Shown here: in pieces, positions 53,391 through 61,365 of the stretch | Layout of the letters: every line of letters starts with the position of its first letter | Position numbering within the stretch: the stretch's first letter is position 1 | NCBI RefSeq assembly: GCF_000212355.1 | Contig: NC_015496.1 | Coordinates: 1,240,001 to 1,304,000, forward strand | From: Dokdonia sp. 4H-3-7-5 | GTDB taxonomy: Bacteria; Bacteroidota; Bacteroidia; Flavobacteriales; Flavobacteriaceae | Reading direction: 5' to 3' | DNA: 64,000 nucleotides | Program-made: the position numbers and the translations under genes | The notes under the pieces: model-generated | Seen by the model: the letters and a program-made list of their open reading frames with translations, nothing else | Told to the model about the DNA's origin: nothing | Database searches by the model: none

Positions 53391-55121
53391 TTACAACGAA
53401 TCAATCACACTACCACAGGTCAACATCGCATCGCCGTAGTATGGGTTTTTTATTTTTTCTTCGGTGCTTAACCATACCGCGCCTTTATTGTTATTTGCCA
53501 TTGGGCATTTTTGGACATAGTAATTTGTTGTGTTTTCTATGTTCATAGCAATAGGCACAACGTTCTCATTAAGTATCACAAAATGTGCTCGCTGGTTTTC
53601 CAGATTTTCATTGGTGGCAATAGCATCCAGCATCTCGATACTTTTCGTAAGATGTTGCTTTTCCATTTTGCCTAATTCCGTTATAGATATTTCCTTTAAT
53701 TTTTTTGATGTCGCTTTCGCGAAAGCGGAAACCTGACCAGCATCGCTTGCCACAAAGGCATCTTTCATTTTAAGATATGATGGTATCGCTTTGTTGAAAT
53801 CAGAGCTAAACGCATTACTGAAACTCATTTCCATATCGTCCATCATAGCTGATTCGTCCTGCATCATTTGCTGATTCATCATCGATTTCTTACCCTGCAA
53901 TTGCGCAGCTGCATCTACTGTAAACGTTCCATTAGTTACTATTTCATCGCCATTATTCAGTCCAGCCGATACTTGGTAATTTTCGCCAAAGCGATTGCTC
54001 AAGGTTACTTCACGCATTTCAAAAACAGGTTCGTTAGGATTGGTTTTTAAATATACCAATGAACGCTCACCCGTCCATAGTACGGCACTTGCTGGTACAG
54101 AAAGGGTTTTTTCCATAGTTTGGGTTGCACCTTTTACCTTACCTGTCACAAACATTCCTGGCTTAAATAGGTCGTTTCGATTTTTTAAGGTTGCACGCAC
54201 CGTTACTGTACGTGTGGCATTGTTAAGCATAGGGTCGATGAAAGAGATAGTTCCTTCAAATTCCTTATTGAGATAGGCATTGGTCGTAATGTTGATTTTT
54301 TGTCCAATCTTAAATTGTGCAATCTGATTTTCATAACTATCAAATTCTGCCCAAACAGAATTAAGATTGCTCAATTTCACAATAGGCTGTCCTTGGTTTA
54401 CATAATCGCCCTGCGCTGACATTACTTCTGAAACAGTTCCCGAAACGGTTGCATAAATCGGGAAGTTCTCACGTACGCTGCCACTTTCTTCAATTGCATT
54501 GATTTGTTTTTCTGAAAGTTTCCAGTTTTTGAGTTTATTGCGCACAGCTTTGTATAACGCTGGTTGCGATTCTTTTAGCGATGCTGCGGTAATTAATTCC
54601 TGCTGTGCCGCGACAAGGTCTGGCGCGTAAATGGTTGCCAGTAACTGACCACGCTTTACTTGCTGACCTTCATAGTTGACATTAAGTCGTTCTATCCTAC
54701 CTTTAAAATAACTGGCTTGCACGGTATTATTTTCTTCGTTTGCAGCTATTTTTCCCGAAAGGGATATCATCCCATCATCATCGCTTGTTTGTGAATTCCC
54801 CACGATAGTAGTCTGAATATTTGCCAGCGCCATTGCGTTTTCGGTCATTTTAATCTCGTTTGCCGCAAGACCTTCAGCACCAGCTTCCGCAGGGATTAAG
54901 TCCATTCCACATATAGGGCAATCGCCAGCTTCGGGTTGCATTATCTGTGGATGCATTGAGCACGTCCACATCTGGTCTGCACTCTCGCCAGAGTGGTCGT
55001 GTTGATCAGACATTTCAGACATATCCTTATTTGAATCACTTGACCCATTTCCAAAAATGAGCCAGCCTGCGCCCAAACCTATGATTACAGCTATTGCTAT
55101 ATATAAAATGTTCTTATTCAT
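53391..55121 (-). CDS. RND periplasmic adaptor with heavy-metal-binding and DUF3347 domains (CusB-type)
   Basis: A 576-residue protein. It has an N-terminal membrane anchor (about 5-24), then a heavy-metal-binding motif MWTCSMHPQIMQPEAGDCPI continuing CGMDLIP (about 50-77). The adaptor core includes YFKGRIERLNVNYEGQQVKR and NLNSVWAEFDSYENQIAQF. The C-terminal DUF3347 domain (about 445-576, KCPMANNNKGAVWLS ... TCGSVIDSL) carries a Met/Cys-type metal site. This combination is typical of Cu/Ag export adaptors. No separate CusA pump is adjacent, so it may use the downstream CzcA-like pump or another one. A palindrome copy encodes AFAKA within DUF3347. Confidence 0.9.
   Translation of the reverse strand: MNKNILYIAIAVIIGLGAGWLIFGNGSSDSNKDMSEMSDQHDHSGESADQMWTCSMHPQIMQPEAGDCPICGMDLIPAEAGAEGLAANEIKMTENAMALANIQTTIVGNSQTSDDDGMISLSGKIAANEENNTVQASYFKGRIERLNVNYEGQQVKRGQLLATIYAPDLVAAQQELITAASLKESQPALYKAVRNKLKNWKLSEKQINAIEESGSVRENFPIYATVSGTVSEVMSAQGDYVNQGQPIVKLSNLNSVWAEFDSYENQIAQFKIGQKINITTNAYLNKEFEGTISFIDPMLNNATRTVTVRATLKNRNDLFKPGMFVTGKVKGATQTMEKTLSVPASAVLWTGERSLVYLKTNPNEPVFEMREVTLSNRFGENYQVSAGLNNGDEIVTNGTFTVDAAAQLQGKKSMMNQQMMQDESAMMDDMEMSFSNAFSSDFNKAIPSYLKMKDAFVASDAGQVSAFAKATSKKLKEISITELGKMEKQHLTKSIEMLDAIATNENLENQRAHFVILNENVVPIAMNIENTTNYYVQKCPMANNNKGAVWLSTEEKIKNPYYGDAMLTCGSVIDSL
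53712..53727. repeat. Dispersed palindrome, perfect 16-bp copy
   Basis: CGCTTTCGCGAAAGCG, read as AFAKA in the DUF3347 domain of the adaptor. Confidence 0.95.
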
Positions 55122-55125
55122 AATC

Positions 55126-55617
55126 TTATTTTTCGTTTTCTAGACGTTCAATCATTGCTTTCATCTCTGCAATTTCCTTACGTTGTGCCTTAATAATATC
55201 TTCTGCCAGTTTTTTTACTTCTGGGTCTTCAATATCTGCTCGTTCACTTGTTAAAATAGCAATGGAATGGTGTGGTATCATTGCTTTCATCCAAAGTACA
55301 TCGCCCACAGTGGATTTTTGGTCGCGTACTAGTCCTAATGCTCCCAAAAACAATATAACACTACCTGCGAGAATTGCAATATTCTTTTTCTTGTCTTTAT
55401 ACATATTCAGCATAAATAACAACATAATAACAGCCATAGTAGCTATTCCTAGACACACCATATAAAATCGTGTAAGACTGAACCACACGTGGTCAAACTC
55501 GTAGGTATTTAAATACATTGTGATGTACATTGCTATAAATGATGACCCTAGCATAAGGAAGAATTTAGTGTATTGGCTCATTCCTTTGTTCTTGTTTTCG
55601 TGTTCGTTTGAATTCAT
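55126..55617 (-). CDS. DUF305-containing membrane protein
   Basis: 163 residues. Three hydrophobic helices (about 16-36, 50-70 and 80-98) precede a C-terminal DUF305 helix pair with the metal-ligand motif KAMIPHHSIAILTSERA. DUF305 proteins recur in copper and other metal resistance clusters, probably binding metal through Met and His. It lies 4 nt upstream of the CusB-type adaptor gene. Confidence 0.85.
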   Translation of the reverse strand: MNSNEHENKNKGMSQYTKFFLMLGSSFIAMYITMYLNTYEFDHVWFSLTRFYMVCLGIATMAVIMLLFMLNMYKDKKKNIAILAGSVILFLGALGLVRDQKSTVGDVLWMKAMIPHHSIAILTSERADIEDPEVKKLAEDIIKAQRKEIAEMKAMIERLENEK

Positions 55618-55641
55618 AATTTTTGGTTTTTTTGTTATTAA

Positions 55642-56349
55642 TTATTTAATCTTCTTTTTTAGTTTTCTGATTGATGGGGAACTGATATAACACAAAACGA
55701 AACCACTCAATACGGTTATCAATCCCAAAAGTGAAAATGCCCTTAACAACAACGTGTTGAAATTATCCCTTCCCTGATAATCCATTGTATGGGTCATCCA
55801 AAGAAAATCAAACCAGCGCCAATCCCTGTGTCTCACCGTTTGAAAAGCGCCATTTTCAACCGCCACATAGGCTTTTAAATTTTGTGGTGTCTCATATGAG
55901 ATTTCATAAGCTGGAAGTGGGCGACCGCGATATTCGTGATGTGGCCCAACAGAATCGACTAATTGAATTTGTGCCATATCCAAATTGCCCAACATATACC
56001 TATTTGCAACTTGTTGTGCCTCTTCTTTAGAAATTCCATTTTTCCTTTGTCCCGTTCTTGCATTATAAAGCTGTGCTTCATTAATCCAATAATAAGGCTC
56101 ATTTGCTATTTCCAGTAGTTCCAAGGATTGTACGGGTTCTTTTGCAGCAAGTTGGGATGTGCCGAGCAAATCATTAAAAGAGGTCTGCACAGGTGCCGAT
56201 TTCTTAAAATGGTCACCGTGTATCTCGTCAATGTCCGTCCAGCTGAAATACATCCCGCTAATCGTCCACATCAGAAACTGAATACCTAAAAAGATACCCA
56301 AATAGCGGTGCGTTTTTCTAATCCATTTCGCTGTTTTTCTGTTCACCAT
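55642..56349 (-). CDS. PepSY-domain membrane protein
   Basis: A 235-residue protein. TM helices lie near residues 14-34 (YLGIFLGIQFLMWTISGMYF) and near 205-228 (LRAFSLLGLITVLSGFVLCY). Between them is a periplasmic PepSY region with the PepSY-like sequence GISKEEAQQVANRYML. Relatives include iron-uptake ferric reductase-like proteins and copper-induced membrane proteins. His residues in DWRWFDFLWMTHTMDYQG could bind haem. It starts 1 nt after the DUF2911 gene stops. Confidence 0.8.
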   Translation of the reverse strand: MVNRKTAKWIRKTHRYLGIFLGIQFLMWTISGMYFSWTDIDEIHGDHFKKSAPVQTSFNDLLGTSQLAAKEPVQSLELLEIANEPYYWINEAQLYNARTGQRKNGISKEEAQQVANRYMLGNLDMAQIQLVDSVGPHHEYRGRPLPAYEISYETPQNLKAYVAVENGAFQTVRHRDWRWFDFLWMTHTMDYQGRDNFNTLLLRAFSLLGLITVLSGFVLCYISSPSIRKLKKKIK

Positions 56350-56350
56350 T

Positions 56351-56935
56351 TTACTTTATTTCAAAAGGAAATTCAATCGTGACTTTTTCCCAACTCATTG
56401 AGATTGTCCCTGAAGTCTCTGTTGTTTTGTTTACTTTATACTCTAAATGTTCCTTGATGTCTTCGGAAATTTTAGGTGTCACTTTAAATCGTAATACATC
56501 TTCATTTTCAGTATAATCGTCCTTACCGTGTTGGTTCCAATTCCTGTTGAAAATTACAGTCCATTCTTCTTGATTCGGAATTACAAAAAATCCATATTTC
56601 CCAGCTTTCAATTCTTTACCGTCAATTTCTAAATCCTTATTTGTTTCCAACCAAGTAGCCATATGGGCACCAGCCTGCCAGACTTGGTCATAAGCCAACA
56701 GTCCACCGAAAATAATTCTATCCCTTACACCTGGCGACGAATAATCTATATGAATATGTGCATCGCCTATCATCGCCATTGCCGATGTATGTGGACTTAG
56801 TGTTTTTTTGTTCTCAGACTTAGGTTCACTTTGGGTATGATTGTGTTCTGTCTCTATTCCGGAATTGTTCTTTCCTTCGTTTTTACATCCGCTGACAGCA
56901 ACTACCAATAGGATTATCAAAATTTTATATTTCAT
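56351..56935 (-). CDS. DUF2911 lipoprotein
   Basis: A 194-residue protein. The lipobox (VAVSGCKNEG, Cys17) is followed by a His/Glu-rich spacer (ETEHNHTQSEPKSENK) and a DUF2911 domain: HIHIDYSSPGVRDRIIFGGL ... VWQAGAHMATWLETNKDLEI ... KYGFFVIPNQEEWTVIFNRN. DUF2911 proteins are common in Bacteroidota and of unknown function. The His-rich spacer and operon position suggest metal binding in the periplasm. Confidence 0.85.
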   Translation of the reverse strand: MKYKILIILLVVAVSGCKNEGKNNSGIETEHNHTQSEPKSENKKTLSPHTSAMAMIGDAHIHIDYSSPGVRDRIIFGGLLAYDQVWQAGAHMATWLETNKDLEIDGKELKAGKYGFFVIPNQEEWTVIFNRNWNQHGKDDYTENEDVLRFKVTPKISEDIKEHLEYKVNKTTETSGTISMSWEKVTIEFPFEIK

Positions 56936-56954
56936 AAGTATTCATTTAGTTAGA

Positions 56955-59681
56955 TTATATGTTTTTACTTTTTAAACGTAATGAGTTGGCAATTACCGAT
57001 ACAGAACTAAAGCTCATTGCCAAAGCCGCAATCATTGGGGATAACAGTATTCCGAAAAATGGATACAGCAGTCCTGCCGCAATCGGTATTCCTAATGTGT
57101 TATAAATAAGTGCAAAGAAGAGGTTTTGCTTAATATTGCGCATTACTACGTGACTAAGATTACGTGCCTTTACAATGCCGTGTAAATCGCCTTTAACCAA
57201 GGTAATGGCAGCACTCTCGATAGCAACATCCGTTCCCGTGCCCATTGCGATACCTACATCACTTTTAGCCAATGCAGGTGCGTCATTAATACCATCACCT
57301 GCCATTGCAACTACTTTACCTTGCTCTTGTAATTTCTCGACTTCCTGCAACTTATTTTCTGGTAGCATACTTGCTTGAAAATCTGCAAGGTTCAATTCAT
57401 CTGCAACAGCTTTTGCCGTATCGTGATTATCGCCCGTAAGCATTATGACTGCAATTCCCTTATTCTGCAAATCCTTTATAGCTTTTGCGCTCGTTTCCTT
57501 GATTTTATCGCCTATGACCACGTAACCAGAAACTTTACCATCAATGGCGAGATAGGAAACCGTCTTACCTTGCTTTTGATAAGATTTCGCTTCGTTTTCC
57601 ATCACTTCGGTAAGCGTGGCATTCGCCTGTTCCATCATTTTGGCATTTCCTAAAGCCACTTCTTTTCCGTTTACTTTCCCTTCAACACCTTTTCCAGTAA
57701 CCGAATTGAAATTATCAGCTTTTAAAAATTCTGCGTTTTGTTCTTTTCCATATTTTACTGTTGCTTCCGCCAAAGGATGTTCACTTTGGCTGTTAAGGGA
57801 TACAATGTATTGTAGCACTTCGCTTTCGCGAAAGCTTTCATCAAAAGAACCCACTTTTTCAACCGTAGGTTTTCCTTCGGTAATAGTTCCAGTTTTATCA
57901 ACGATTAACGTGTCAACCTTGTCCATTTTTTCGAGTGCTTCGGCATTTTTGATGAGCACCCCATTTTGTGCGCCTTTGCCGACACCTACCATTACTGACA
58001 TTGGTGTAGCAAGTCCCAAAGCACACGGACAGGCGATAATCAATACGGCGATTGCATTGACCAAGGCATAAACATAGGCTGGTTCTGGTCCCCAAATTGC
58101 CCAAACACCGAATGTTACGGCAGCGATTATGACAACGACAGGCACGAAATATCCCGAAACGGTATCTGCTAATTTCTGAATTGGCGCACGGCTACGACTG
58201 GCATCATTGACCATCTGTATAATTTGGGATAACAATGTGTCAGAACCAACTTTTTCAGCTTTCATCAAAAAGGATTGGTTACCATTGATTGTTCCGCTAC
58301 TTACTTTATCATCTATTGATTTGTTTACGGGAATAGGTTCGCCCGTAATCATCGATTCATCGATGGAAGTTTCACCTTCGGTTATTACACCATCCACAGG
58401 AATCTTATCGCCCGGCTTTACACGCAGAATATCATTTAATTCAATTTTATCGATGGCTACTTCCTGTTCTTCACCATTTACGACCTTTACAGCCTTATTA
58501 GGTGCTAATTTTAAAAGTTCCTTGACCGCTGAATTTGTCTTACTATGCGCACGAGCTTCAAGCATTTGACCAAGTAGCACCAAAGTTAGAATCACCGTAG
58601 CCGCCTCAAAATAGACGTGAACCGTACCCGCTTCGGTCTTGAATTGGTTAGGGAAAAAATCGGGAACGAGCATCCCGAACACACTAAATAACCAAGCTAC
58701 ACCTGCACCAATGCCGATGAGCGTAAACATATTAAGGTTCCACGTTATGATACTGCGATAGGCACGTTCAAAGAACATCCAAGTGGCATAGAAAACCACA
58801 GGTATTGAAAGAGCAAATTGAATCCAATTCCAATATTTCAGTTCCAAAATATCGTAGAGTGGATTTTTGGGCAGCATTTCGGACATTGCGATGATAAAAA
58901 TGGGCAATGTGAATGCGACCGCTATCCAGAACTTTTTTAGCAGTTTTTTATAGGTTTTTTCTTCTGCGGACAAGTCGGGTTCCATAGGGACCAAATCCAT
59001 TCCGCAAATGGGACAGCTTCCCGGTTCGTCTTTTACGATTTCGGGATGCATCGGGCAGGTATATTGCGTGTCGGAAGTAACCGTTAGGTTAACTTCTTCA
59101 ACCAAATCCATTCCGCAAACAGGACAGTCGCCTGGTTGGTCATAGGTTTTATCGCCCTCGCAATGCATCGGACAATAGAACGTTCCCGTTCCTTTGCCTT
59201 TGGGTTGTGGTTTTTGTTTTTCGACTTCGGTAGTGTGACGTTGTCCAGCTTTATAAATAGTGTAGGTATCTCCATCGTTTTTTAAAACCTCCTGAAAAGT
59301 TTCATACGGAATGATACTTTTCATATCTATGAAGGCTTCAGCTTTTTCTAAATCGACGGTAACATCTAAGACACCGTCAACTTGTGATAAAGTCTTTTCT
59401 ACGTGTGCTCTGCAACCATTACACGTCATACCATTTATGGGATAAGTGCGCGTTTTGATTCCATCAGGTTTGATTGGATGTATATGATATTTAGCCTTTC
59501 TCTCTTGGACCGCATTTTCAAATTCTTCAATTTCAATGTGTTGCTCCATCTCAATGGTAGCCGTTTGATTTTCAAAATCAATAGCTACGTCTGTAACTCC
59601 TACAACATCTGATAACGCACTTTTTACCGTTCTCAGACAACCTTTACAAGACATTCCTTGTATTTGATATGTGTGTTTCAT
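56955..59681 (-). CDS. copA: Copper-translocating P-type ATPase (CopA) with two HMA and two HMBD domains
   Basis: 908 residues. Two HMA domains (GMSCKGC, Cys12/15, and GMTCNGC near 90) are followed by two heavy-metal-binding motifs (FYCPMHCEGDKTYDQPGDCP and YTCPMHPEIVKDEPGSCP, each ending CGMDLV) before eight membrane helices. It has CPC in IIACPCALGLATP, VDKTGTITEG, an HP motif (SEHPLAEATV) and MAGDGINDAPALA. CPC-ALGLATP and the TM motifs point to Cu(I)/Ag(I) export. A palindrome copy encodes FRES near the HP motif. The start codon overlaps the K+ channel stop by 4 nt. Confidence 0.95.
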   Translation of the reverse strand: MKHTYQIQGMSCKGCLRTVKSALSDVVGVTDVAIDFENQTATIEMEQHIEIEEFENAVQERKAKYHIHPIKPDGIKTRTYPINGMTCNGCRAHVEKTLSQVDGVLDVTVDLEKAEAFIDMKSIIPYETFQEVLKNDGDTYTIYKAGQRHTTEVEKQKPQPKGKGTGTFYCPMHCEGDKTYDQPGDCPVCGMDLVEEVNLTVTSDTQYTCPMHPEIVKDEPGSCPICGMDLVPMEPDLSAEEKTYKKLLKKFWIAVAFTLPIFIIAMSEMLPKNPLYDILELKYWNWIQFALSIPVVFYATWMFFERAYRSIITWNLNMFTLIGIGAGVAWLFSVFGMLVPDFFPNQFKTEAGTVHVYFEAATVILTLVLLGQMLEARAHSKTNSAVKELLKLAPNKAVKVVNGEEQEVAIDKIELNDILRVKPGDKIPVDGVITEGETSIDESMITGEPIPVNKSIDDKVSSGTINGNQSFLMKAEKVGSDTLLSQIIQMVNDASRSRAPIQKLADTVSGYFVPVVVIIAAVTFGVWAIWGPEPAYVYALVNAIAVLIIACPCALGLATPMSVMVGVGKGAQNGVLIKNAEALEKMDKVDTLIVDKTGTITEGKPTVEKVGSFDESFRESEVLQYIVSLNSQSEHPLAEATVKYGKEQNAEFLKADNFNSVTGKGVEGKVNGKEVALGNAKMMEQANATLTEVMENEAKSYQKQGKTVSYLAIDGKVSGYVVIGDKIKETSAKAIKDLQNKGIAVIMLTGDNHDTAKAVADELNLADFQASMLPENKLQEVEKLQEQGKVVAMAGDGINDAPALAKSDVGIAMGTGTDVAIESAAITLVKGDLHGIVKARNLSHVVMRNIKQNLFFALIYNTLGIPIAAGLLYPFFGILLSPMIAALAMSFSSVSVIANSLRLKSKNI
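57821..57836. repeat. Dispersed palindrome, perfect core copy
   Basis: CGCTTTCGCGAAAGCT, read as FRES in the nucleotide-binding domain of CopA. Confidence 0.95.
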
Positions 59682-60217
59682 TCTTGATTTATTTTAATCT
59701 GATTAACATTTGCGATTCCAAAGACAAGCACAAAGAATCGCAATCCCACTTCCAAAATCACTGTCGATTTAGCCACTATAGAAACTGGAACTATATCTCC
59801 GTATCCAACAGATGAAAATGTTATAATACTCAAGTAGAAATACTCAAAGAACACCGTCCAGATAGAACTATTTATATCATAGTTGCTCTTAAAATTATTG
59901 TCATCTATGAGGTGTAATGCTGCGAAGTCGCTTGCAAAAGAAAAGATGATTAAACCTATTAATAAGGTAAATAGAACAAGTACGTGACTAAGTAAATGGC
60001 TTTGACTTATAATTTTTACAAGTTGGCTGAAAGAAAGATGCACAATGAAGAATATTTTTACAACAGTAAGCATAAATACCATCCATACATTCCAATTATA
60101 CTCAATGTTAGAAATAAGACCTATATCTACAAATGCAACTACCAGAATTACAGCTATTGTAAGTCCAGCTTTGCGAAAAAGCTGCTTGTAAAATGAGTCT
60201 ATTTTTTCTAGTTCCAT
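59678..60217 (-). CDS. Two-pore-helix potassium channel
   Basis: 179 residues from the ATG at 60217 (MELEKIDSFYK). Helices lie near the N terminus, and a pore loop carries the K+ filter FSSVGYGDIVP, flanked by TM helices (WTVFFEYFYLSIITF and VILEVGLRFFVLVFGIANV). It lacks the RCK regulatory domain. It is embedded in the copper operon: its stop overlaps copA's start by 4 nt, so the two are translated together. The role in copper export is unknown; charge balance is one idea. Confidence 0.85.
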   Translation of the reverse strand: MELEKIDSFYKQLFRKAGLTIAVILVVAFVDIGLISNIEYNWNVWMVFMLTVVKIFFIVHLSFSQLVKIISQSHLLSHVLVLFTLLIGLIIFSFASDFAALHLIDDNNFKSNYDINSSIWTVFFEYFYLSIITFSSVGYGDIVPVSIVAKSTVILEVGLRFFVLVFGIANVNQIKINQE

Positions 60218-60240
60218 TTTTATAATTACTGTATTTGTGC

Positions 60241-60296
60241 CTGATACGAGAAAGGTTCTAACCAACCATCAATGAAAATTACTTTTCCCGTATCAG
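60241..60296. repeat. Inverted repeat between the haem-binding and K+ channel genes
   Basis: CTGATACGAGAAAG (60241-60254) against CTTTTCCCGTATCAG (60282-60296), one mismatch and one bulge, with a 27-nt loop. It lies in the only sizeable gap (82 nt) of this part of the operon and could attenuate, process or bind. Confidence 0.55.
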
Positions 60297-60299
60297 GAC

Positions 60300-60749
60300 T
60301 TAATCTTCTCTTAAGCTATCCATATAGCCTATAATTTCTTTTACTGCGGTACTGTCCATTCGCGCATCACCGTGAATGAGCTCGTAACTATCCATCGGCA
60401 TTTCGCCGCTTTCTATTTGTTTTATAATAGAACGCAACTTGCTGTTTTTCCTTCGGCTGGAATAGGTGTCCCATTCATTAAAATTAAGTTCATCCTTTCC
60501 TTCCTGTATGTGGTCCTCCAGATACCAAGCGGCAGGCTGTATCTTGCTGTACCACGGATAATCTGTATTGTTGCTATGGCAATCATAGCAGGAAACCTGC
60601 AACCGATTTTTAATCGTTGCAGGTACTTGATTTACTATAATAAAATCACTTTGTGGTATGGTATCGCTCTCGTTCAGGGTTACTGGAAAGAACTGAATCA
60701 CTACCAACGCCACAAGGGCAATCCACGCTATGATTTTTAGGATTCTCAA
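60300..60749 (-). CDS. Haem-binding-domain (cytochrome-like) membrane protein
   Basis: A 149-residue protein with one N-terminal membrane anchor (KIIAWIALVALVVIQFFPV). The haem_bd domain contains CxxCH in SCYDCHSNNTDYPWYSKIQP and a distal Met (GEMPMDSY), the usual c-type-like ligation in this family. Family members occur beside copper and multicopper oxidase genes. It abuts the DUF3347 gene without a gap (the stop and next start are adjacent), so they are co-expressed. Confidence 0.85.
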   Translation of the reverse strand: MRILKIIAWIALVALVVIQFFPVTLNESDTIPQSDFIIVNQVPATIKNRLQVSCYDCHSNNTDYPWYSKIQPAAWYLEDHIQEGKDELNFNEWDTYSSRRKNSKLRSIIKQIESGEMPMDSYELIHGDARMDSTAVKEIIGYMDSLRED

Positions 60750-61340
60750 TTAATTGATTTCTCGTTGAACCTTTCCACATCTCAACATTTGGCTTCCGTA
60801 ATAAGGATTCAACACGTTTTCTTCTTTGCTCAACCACGCAGTTCCACCATCATACATAGGGCAAAATTGCTCGTAAAGTTTCGATTGTGTACCTGTGATT
60901 GCCACCATATCGGTTAGATCCTTACTTAATATCTTAAAATGCTCACGCTGGTGCTTGATGTCACTTTCTGAAATATGCTCTGCGTGTTCTGTAGCATCTT
61001 CGATAATGTCATTTAATTCTGATTTTTCATCATCAGAATAGTTAGATGCGTCAAAGGACTTGAGAGATTGAGCCAAAGTGCTTCCTAATTCTTTTGCCTT
61101 TTCATTGTCATCGCCTACAAGCGCATCTTTTAAGTTGAAATAATTATTCAGGATTGCTTCTGCTTTTGCATCCTTATTGTCACTCATCGCCATATCGTCC
61201 TTGTCATCCATAGATTCTTGGTGCATCTCATTGCTCATAGGCGCAGCAGCCTCTTCTTTGTTTGCGTCTTTACAGGAAACTGTTAAAATCATTGTGGCAG
61301 CCAGTGCCATTGTACTCATTGTTCTTTTTACTGTTTTCAT
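60750..61340 (-). CDS. DUF3347 lipoprotein-like periplasmic protein
   Basis: A 196-residue protein. The N-terminal signal ends in a lipobox-like [11 protein letters not shown] (Cys23). An acidic/Met-containing spacer follows ([15 protein letters not shown]), then a DUF3347 domain with [20 protein letters not shown] and MLRCGKV (Met/Cys ligand pattern). It is a stand-alone version of the domain fused to the CusB-type adaptor in the same cluster. It probably binds copper in the periplasm. Confidence 0.85.
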   Translation of the reverse strand: MKTVKRTMSTMALAATMILTVSCKDANKEEAAAPMSNEMHQESMDDKDDMAMSDNKDAKAEAILNNYFNLKDALVGDDNEKAKELGSTLAQSLKSFDASNYSDDEKSELNDIIEDATEHAEHISESDIKHQREHFKILSKDLTDMVAITGTQSKLYEQFCPMYDGGTAWLSKEENVLNPYYGSQMLRCGKVQREIN

Positions 61341-61365
61341 TTTCTTTGTTTTAGATTATTACTTT

